From Flavobacteriaceae bacterium (GTDB taxonomy: Bacteria > Bacteroidota > Bacteroidia > Flavobacteriales > Flavobacteriaceae): a stretch of DNA of 7,173 nucleotides. The notes below the pieces were generated by a model. It ran no database searches, had not been told where the DNA came from, and saw nothing but the letters and a program-made list of their open reading frames with translations. The number at the start of each line of letters is the position of its first letter. The stretch's first letter is position 1. The DNA lies in contig JABAYZ010000098.1 of the NCBI GenBank assembly GCA_018608735.1, forward strand, positions 1 to 7,173, in the 5' to 3' direction. A program made the translations under genes and the position numbers. Positions 1-3,791 of this stretch are shown one piece after another.

Positions 1-89
1 GCCGCACGGTAGCAAAATATCGGAAAGTGCAAAATATCCCTGCATCTTTCATGCGAAAGCGCCAAAGTAAACTGTCAGGAATACTTTAA
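1..89 (+). CDS. rpoN: RNA polymerase sigma-54 factor, C-terminal end only (partial)
   Basis: Reading from base 3 gives 28 uninterrupted codons ending at TAA 87-89. They begin R-T-V-A-K-Y-R-K, followed by NIPASFMRKRQSKLSGIL. RTVAKYR is the core of the RpoN box (consensus ARRTVAKYRE), the helix-turn-helix signature near the sigma-54 C-terminus that contacts the -24 promoter element. The following NIP(A/S)S..-R-R stretch also fits the usual tail. Sigma-54 directs RNA polymerase to -24/-12 promoters and needs an AAA+ activator to open them. Everything upstream of the box lies outside the window, so whether the gene is intact cannot be judged. In many proteobacteria rpoN is followed by genes for a ribosome hibernation factor and PtsN. 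Here no gene follows, only AT-rich sequence and IS debris. The identification rests on a short but very distinctive motif. Confidence 0.85.
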   Translation, partial: RTVAKYRKVQNIPASFMRKRQSKLSGIL

Positions 90-349
90 TAGAGTTACTA
101 ACTACAGGGAGTTTAAATCTTCAATCATAAATCTTAAATTACTGTAATAAATATAAAAACTCATGTATTGGTGAAGAGGCAGACATTTTAATGAGACTTT
201 AATCCATTAGAAAAACGTTTTTTCATTGAACAACTAAATGGGACAGGTAGATCCCCATTGCAGGATGGCTTATGCATGCGGTTGAAAACAAAAATAACCC
301 CACGATATAGTGCTTAAAAGTTGCGCTACTGAAGTACTGCAAGGTCAAG
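90..349. other. AT-rich intergenic region, no gene recognised
   Basis: No reading frame of meaningful length or recognisable product is visible here on either strand. No GC-rich stem followed by a T run is seen, so there is no clear terminator for rpoN. Small structures are present: a 12-base palindrome AAAAACGTTTTT at 211-222, and a weak stem pairing AATGGG (237-242) with CCCATT (254-259) that has no U tract after it. This may be eroded former coding sequence, but no parent could be identified. Confidence 0.5.
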
Positions 350-419
350 ATGGGCCACTAACGGGTGCAGATCATCAAATTGGTATCGCAATTCAGACGT
401 CTTGTAATAGGCATAAAGA
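350..419 (+). pseudogene. Left remnant of an older IS3-family orfA, interrupted by the 420-1679 insertion
   Basis: Read from ATG 350, with a TAA at 359, the sequence gives R-V-Q-I-I-K-L, then Q-F-R-R-L-V-I-G-I-K-S. This resembles the N-terminus of IS3/IS407-type OrfA proteins (about (R/K)xxxEQII.KLRQ..VL...GKS), which forms a helix-turn-helix DNA-binding region. Continuity requires tolerating at least one stop and imperfect spacing, so this half alone is weak. It gains weight because the base immediately past the younger insertion resumes with a much clearer piece of the same kind of protein. If both halves belong together, roughly 15-20 residues between GKS and WRK are missing, implying a small deletion. 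Confidence 0.4.
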
Positions 420-429
420 AGAGGTGGTC
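420..429 (+). repeat. Left terminal inverted repeat of the IS (AGAGGTGGTC)
   Basis: It is perfectly complementary to 1670-1679. It is followed by a partly conserved TTTCGGACCA block at 436-445 and by the internal repeat TAAGGTGGATC at 451-461. It marks the left element boundary, next to AAGA at 416-419. Confidence 0.7.
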
Positions 430-485
430 GCGGGATTTCGGACCAGTTGTTAAGGTGGATCGACTGAAGAGAAAGACGATCCAAG

Positions 486-764
486 ATGAAGAAGCGAAAG
501 AACCATTCTGCGGATTTCAAGGCGCGAGTAGCGGTTGAAGCGATCCGCGAAGAGCTGACCCTTTCGGAGTTGGCGAAGAAGTATGGCGTACATGCCAATC
601 AGATCAGTACTTGGAAGCGTGCTGCGCTTGATAACATGTCGTCCGCGTTTGAGCGACGAGGTCGCGCGCCAGACACACCGAGCGCTGCCGATATCGAGAA
701 GCTGCATTCGAAGATTGGCCAGCTGGTGGTGGAGCGGGATTTTTTGGCCGATGCCTCGCACTAG
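486..764 (+). CDS. IS3-family transposase OrfA, shortened by an internal TAG
   Basis: OrfA is the DNA-binding half of an IS3-family transposase. The 92-residue product begins MKKRKNHSADFKARVAVEA and continues through a helix-turn-helix (about residues 22-47, ELAKKYGVHANQISTWKR). A leucine-zipper-like helix near the C-terminus (IEKLHSKIGQLVVERDFL) normally mediates dimerisation. Translation stops at TAG 762-764. Past it the same frame stays open for nine codons (LLGTRGKKW) and ends at TGA 792-794, which overlaps the orfB start as ATGGTGA. The natural OrfA was therefore most likely about 102 residues, and the TAG is an acquired nonsense mutation, perhaps from CAG or a similar codon. The stop lies upstream of the A6 slippery run at 783-788, so ribosomes should not reach the frameshift site and the OrfAB fusion should be lost. 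Confidence 0.85.
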   Translation: MKKRKNHSADFKARVAVEAIREELTLSELAKKYGVHANQISTWKRAALDNMSSAFERRGRAPDTPSAADIEKLHSKIGQLVVERDFLADASH

Positions 765-782
765 TTGCTCGGGACGCGAGGC

Positions 783-788
783 AAAAAA
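783..788 (+). promoter_or_regulatory. Candidate -1 programmed frameshift site (A6) at the orfA/orfB junction
   Basis: A run of six A residues lies at two in-phase AAA codons of the extended orfA frame, directly before TGG TGA. Slipping back one base places the ribosome in the orfB frame. IS3-family elements typically use A-rich slippery runs here to make the OrfAB fusion transposase. In this copy the TAG at 762 precedes the site, so it should be silent. The overlap ATGGTGA also suggests termination-reinitiation coupling, and GAGG at 778-781 lies six bases before the orfB ATG. Confidence 0.5.
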
Positions 789-1618
789 TGGTGAGTAAGG
801 ATCACAAGCTGAGCGTGCGTCGTCAATGCGCGCTGCTCACGTTGTCCCGTTCGAACCTGTATTATCAGCCGAAGGGCGAGAGTGCAGAGAACCTGCGGTT
901 CATGGAGATCATCGATAAGCAGTTCCTGGAGACGCCGTGGTACGGGTCAAGACAGATGGCCCGATACATGAAGCGGAACGATCACAAATGCGGTCGTCAT
1001 CGTGTCCGGCGATTGATGCGCCTCATGCGGTTGGTGCCGATCTATCAGGAACCCAACACCAGCAAGAAGCACCCGCAGCATAAGATCTGGCCCTATCTGC
1101 TGAGGAATGTGGTGATCGACCGGCCGAACCAGGTCTGGTGCGCGGATATCACTTATATCCCGATGCGGCGTGGCTTCTTGTATCTCGTGGCAATCATGGA
1201 CTGGTACAGTCGCAAGATCTTGGCGTGGCGGCTGTCCAACAGCATGGACGCGGAGTTCTGCGTTGAGGCCTTGAAAGATGCGCTGGCAAAACACGGCACG
1301 CCAGAGATATTCAACACCGATCAGGGTAGCCAGTTTACCAGTGGCGTCTGGATCGACGTGCTGGCGGACGCGAAGGTCAAAATCAGCATGGATGGCAAGG
1401 GGCGCTGGATCGACCACCGCATGATCGAGCGTCTTTGGCGATCTCTGAAGTACGAATGCGTCTACCTTCACGCTTTTGAAAGAGGTTCAGAGGCAAAGGC
1501 TGGTATCCGCAAATGGCTGGAATACTACAATGCCGAGCGACCACACTCGACACACGGCATCTTGACCCCCGATGAGGCCTACGCCAGAAAAACAGAACCC
1601 ATGAGATTAGCAGCCTGA
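788..1618 (+). CDS. IS3-family transposase OrfB (DDE integrase catalytic subunit)
   Basis: This 276-residue protein has the layout of IS3-family OrfB. An N-terminal HTH_21-like region (about 35-80, with WYGSRQMARYM and GRHRVRRLMRLM) is followed by the retroviral-integrase-like rve core. The catalytic triad is visible: D120 in VWCADITYIPM, D178 in FNTDQGSQFTS and E214 in IERLWRSLKYE. There are exactly 35 residues between the second Asp and the Glu, the canonical DD(35)E spacing. The C-terminal RPHSTHGILTPDEAYA motif is also typical. The ORF itself is intact and full length. The ATG has GAGG six bases upstream. The family normally needs the OrfAB fusion for transposition, while free OrfB is usually accessory. 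With OrfA cut upstream, this intact catalytic domain is probably stranded, unless an OrfA is supplied by a related copy. Confidence 0.93.
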   Translation: MVSKDHKLSVRRQCALLTLSRSNLYYQPKGESAENLRFMEIIDKQFLETPWYGSRQMARYMKRNDHKCGRHRVRRLMRLMRLVPIYQEPNTSKKHPQHKIWPYLLRNVVIDRPNQVWCADITYIPMRRGFLYLVAIMDWYSRKILAWRLSNSMDAEFCVEALKDALAKHGTPEIFNTDQGSQFTSGVWIDVLADAKVKISMDGKGRWIDHRMIERLWRSLKYECVYLHAFERGSEAKAGIRKWLEYYNAERPHSTHGILTPDEAYARKTEPMRLAA

Positions 1619-1669
1619 CATGAAACCCTGATCCACCTTAGCTAGGCTGCAAAGTGGTCGAAAAACTAG

Positions 1670-1679
1670 GACCACCTCT
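1670..1679 (-). repeat. Right terminal inverted repeat of the IS
   Basis: Read on the minus strand this is AGAGGTGGTC, identical to 420-429. Next inward, on the minus strand, come CTAGTTTTTCGACCAC and then TAAGGTGGATC (1630-1640). The sub-terminal repeat lies about eight bases further from the terminus here than at the left end. Confidence 0.7.
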
Positions 1680-1683
1680 AAGA

Positions 1684-1810
1684 GTAGCGCAAGATCAAAC
1701 GCCGTCAGTGAAACAGATTAGAGCTCTTTAAGGCTGATAACGCGCGTTTGAAACGGACTGTATCTGATCTTATACTCGAAAAATAATAGTACTAAGGCTT
1801 CAGGGAAATA
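1684..1810 (+). pseudogene. Right remnant of an older IS3-family orfA (coiled-coil and tail)
   Basis: One frame from 1685 reads (stop)RKIKRRQ(stop)NRLELFKADNA, RLKRTVSDLILEK, then stops, with ASGN-like codons after a small shift (gct tca ggg aaa). This closely matches the OrfA pattern W-R-K..GG....RLKELE.ENARLKR.V.DLTLEK.ILK..ASGN found in IS407/IS222-type IS3 elements: the end of the helix-turn-helix followed by the leucine-zipper region. The first TAG sits where the conserved Trp codon TGG is expected. Several stops (1685, 1709, 1784, 1787, 1793) show it is dead. It differs clearly from the OrfA of the 420-1679 element, so it is a separate, older insertion that the younger one landed in. 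Confidence 0.7.
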
Positions 1811-2044
1811 GGGATAATATGGCATCACTATTAACAGAGTACCTGTGTGCTAATCTTAGAGTGTTAAATGACAAGTGTAGTTATTATTCTGGGTTACAAG
1901 TAGTCATGGCAGCCTCACGCAAATTTTATCTAGCGAGATAAAAGCTTTGGAACCAAATTAAGAATGTTGTTGAAGTCAAGAGTAACAAAGGTTTAACGTC
2001 AGCTCAATATCATAGTCAAGTTTCGACCGGCGGAGAATGAAATA
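1811..2044. other. Region before the glycosyltransferase, possible orfB debris
   Basis: A 40-codon frame runs from ATG 1819 to TAA 1939-1941. Part of it, C-A-N-L-R-V-L-N-D-K-C-S-Y-Y-S, loosely resembles the LCRVLGVSRSGYYAW stretch at the start of IS3-family OrfB proteins. That is where it would be expected if the older element continues past its orfA. The match is weak and no catalytic motifs follow. From 1942 to 2031 nothing is recognised. GGAG at 2032-2035 serves the downstream gene. No convincing -35/-10 pair could be fixed by eye. Confidence 0.3.
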
Positions 2045-3268
2045 TTGCAGAACAAGCCATTAGTAATCTCTATTTGTATCCCGACTTACAATAGGGCTAA
2101 ATGTCTTCAAATTTTACTAAACGATATTTATAATGAGTTTTCAAATTTTCCTTTCAGTTATGAGCTGATTATTTCAAATAACGCTTCAAGTGATGACACC
2201 GACGCAGTGGTTGAGTCGTGGTCAAAAAAACTCCCTATTTTATATATAAAACAAGCAAATAACATAGGCTCTGCAAGAAGTTTAGAAGATGCATTCGCAA
2301 ACGCATCAGGCATATTTTCAATGTATCTTGCTGATGATGATTTTTTAGATTGCGATGGCTTAGCTGATGCAATTTTAATGTTAATACGCAATCCAGAAGC
2401 AGCAGTCCTTTATGCGCCATGGAAGCTTATTAGATTGCAAAATAAAGCGTCTAACCAACAATTTTATGAAGTTCCTACGGACTTGGTATTCGATCAAGGA
2501 GATTACAAAAATCTATTGAGCACAATCCTAAATCATCATATTTTTTTAGAGATCAGTATTTTCCGGAATAGCTATTACCAGGAACTCCGAAGGGGATATA
2601 GCGAAATTGCGTACTGGTCTTTTACTATACCCGCAGAATGGATCTCTGTTGGACAAGTTTTGATTATGAGAAAGCCCTTTTATTATGCATCCATACAATA
2701 TTTTGAAGATGAAAAACTTGAGCAGGCGGGGAACTTGGAGGTTGAGCATGCGTGGGACGTTTACAGGGGGGGAATGGAATATCTATTAGGGCGCGCTTTA
2801 GCCACCTGCGATGAAGAGGAATTTTCAAACTTTAAAAATAGAATTCAAGAGTTTGTCGCTGATAGAATGATCGTTGGACTTAAAATGAGAATTCTTAATA
2901 ATCGCAATCCAATTGAGAATTACTATTTAGCTGCACGTCTATGCGGTCTAGGGAAAAAAGAACAACTGCCCGTAAGCTACGACTACATCCGGACAGAAGC
3001 TGCTATATGGTATCTTTGTAATAACGAACGTGTTTTGAATAACAAAAGCAGTATTGTTTTAGTGGGTGAGTTCGAAGAAGAATTCGTATTGAAAGTCAAA
3101 GAAAATTCTGGTTTGAAGATTGTCAATAATAAAACGTATTCTAAAGGAATACACAATCATGCTATTTTACTGTTTCAAGGTGATTTTAACAATGTGGATT
3201 TTAAGATAGAAAAGATGCGAGATAACGAGGTTTGGAATGAAACCCGTCTTTTAAACAAATTCCTTTAG
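2045..3268 (+). CDS. Family 2 (GT-A fold) glycosyltransferase, 407 aa
   Basis: The N-terminal 120 or so residues form a GT2 nucleotide-sugar transferase domain. VISICIPTYNR (about 7-17) is the first beta strand and nucleotide-binding loop. ISNNASSDDT (43-52) is the SxNxSxD-type loop. YLADDD (94-99) is the metal-binding DXD-type motif that positions the sugar diphosphate. Aromatic-rich segments (HHIFLEISIFR, AEWISVGQVLIMRKPFYYAS) resemble acceptor regions of O-antigen or capsule-type GT2 enzymes. The rest is long and unassigned, ending in a separate-looking alpha/beta piece (SSIVLVGEF about 335-343; HAILLFQGDF about 372-381). There is no signal peptide or membrane helix, so it is probably a cytoplasmic or peripheral enzyme. 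The start is TTG, chosen because GGAG (2032-2035) lies nine bases upstream and the sequence begins right at the domain. Donor and acceptor sugars cannot be told. It is AT-rich compared with the IS genes. Confidence 0.85.
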   Translation: MQNKPLVISICIPTYNRAKCLQILLNDIYNEFSNFPFSYELIISNNASSDDTDAVVESWSKKLPILYIKQANNIGSARSLEDAFANASGIFSMYLADDDFLDCDGLADAILMLIRNPEAAVLYAPWKLIRLQNKASNQQFYEVPTDLVFDQGDYKNLLSTILNHHIFLEISIFRNSYYQELRRGYSEIAYWSFTIPAEWISVGQVLIMRKPFYYASIQYFEDEKLEQAGNLEVEHAWDVYRGGMEYLLGRALATCDEEEFSNFKNRIQEFVADRMIVGLKMRILNNRNPIENYYLAARLCGLGKKEQLPVSYDYIRTEAAIWYLCNNERVLNNKSSIVLVGEFEEEFVLKVKENSGLKIVNNKTYSKGIHNHAILLFQGDFNNVDFKIEKMRDNEVWNETRLLNKFL

Positions 3269-3738
3269 GTAAAGATGTGTTTAAGATTTTAAATCTGGAA
3301 AACGCATTTTTAAGTACTCTAGGCTGGAAATAAATTTGGATAAAAATACTGATATTTCAAGAATTACTCAAACTCAAATTTACATTTGTGGAAATGCTCA
3401 TAGATACATCTTGTCAGAAATATCCGCAGTCCGGCAGACACTTAACATATCCATAACTGCATTAGAATGAATATCAATTTTGCGCAGTAACCTCAGGATG
3501 TCCTCTTCACTCTATTTCTTCGTTACCTTGCCGTTGCCTCCCTAAAAAAAGTTTTACCAAATTCACAGCGCCAATTTTTAGCTAAAGATTAGTTTATCTA
3601 TGCTTCTTACATTTCTCTAAATTATTTCGCTCTCATTGATAGCCCAAACACTAACTAGCTTCAGAACAAAAAAATTTAAATATTTTTTTAGATAGTTAAT
3701 TTAAAAATATAAAGTTTTCAGGACTGGCCCTAGACCAG
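3269..3738. other. Long AT-rich intergenic region between the two glycosyltransferase genes
   Basis: No confident gene is present. A frame open from 3285 to TGA 3468-3470 could start at TTG 3336 (GGA at 3326-3328) and give a 44-residue peptide beginning LDKNTDISRITQTQIYICGN. I do not recognise it; it may be a remnant or chance. Around 3497-3545 the plus strand is pyrimidine-rich. An almost all-AT inverted repeat lies at 3668-3689: A7T at 3668-3675 pairs with AT7 at 3682-3689 around a six-base loop, amid other A and T tracts to about 3715. Its position, 50-75 bases upstream of the candidate sigma-54 promoter, suits a DNA-bending region. No rho-independent terminator for the upstream gene is evident. 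Confidence 0.45.
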
Positions 3739-3739
3739 T
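3723..3739 (+). repeat. Short inverted repeat ACTGG-N7-CCAGT abutting the -24 element
   Basis: Perfect five-base arms at 3723-3727 and 3735-3739 flank CCCTAGA. The right arm touches the first T of the candidate -24 box. It could be an operator or a small hairpin. There is no T tract after it, so a terminator is unlikely. Short arms mean chance cannot be excluded. Confidence 0.35.
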
Positions 3740-3755
3740 TGGCGTAAATTTTGCT
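3739..3755 (+). promoter_or_regulatory. Candidate sigma-54 (-24/-12) promoter of the TPR-transferase gene
   Basis: The sequence TTGGCGTAAATTTTGCT matches the RpoN consensus YTGGCACG-N4-TTGCW. It has TTGGC at -24, TTGCT at -12, and the invariant GG (3741-3742) and GC (3753-3754) separated by exactly ten bases. The deviations are in the less conserved ACG positions (GTA here). The predicted start of transcription is about base 3766, giving a leader of about 26 bases with AGGG at 3781-3784 ahead of the ATG at 3792. AT-rich, potentially bent DNA lies upstream, as is common for promoters that need activator looping. No activator binding site could be assigned. Confidence 0.65.
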
Positions 3756-3791
3756 CCGAGCTCATTAATGCACATAGCTTAGGGTTGAATC

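Larger units (their letters stand above)
420..1679 (+). mobile_element. IS3-family insertion sequence, about 1260 bp, probably non-autonomous
   Basis: The element carries the two-gene orfA/orfB arrangement of the IS3 family. Its ends form a 10-base inverted repeat: AGAGGTGGTC at 420-429 and its complement at 1670-1679. A second 11-base inverted pair, TAAGGTGGATC, lies inside at 451-461 with its complement at 1630-1640. Between them both ends share a looser TTTCG(G)ACCA block. Taking these ends, the flanks 416-419 and 1680-1683 both read AAGA, a plausible 4-bp target duplication of the size usual for this family. The exact termini could differ by a few bases because the repeat is imperfect and the flanks are A-rich. 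OrfA carries a premature TAG that should block the OrfAB fusion, so the copy is probably unable to move on its own. Confidence 0.8.

Noticed and set aside
237..259. Stem-loop AATGGG...CCCATT as an rpoN terminator
   Set aside because: The stem is short and imperfect, there is no T tract after it, and it lies about 150 bases after the stop.
947..1471. Long minus-strand open frame of 174 codons inside orfB
   Set aside because: It lies entirely antisense to a well-supported DDE transposase, shows no recognisable domain, and is explained by the codon bias of the GC-rich IS gene.
1990..2003. GG-N10-GC spacing (possible sigma-54 promoter) upstream of the GT2 gene
   Set aside because: Only the two dinucleotides match. 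The first T of TGG and the TT before GC are missing (AGG..., CAGC), so it is well below the quality of the 3739-3755 site and likely chance.
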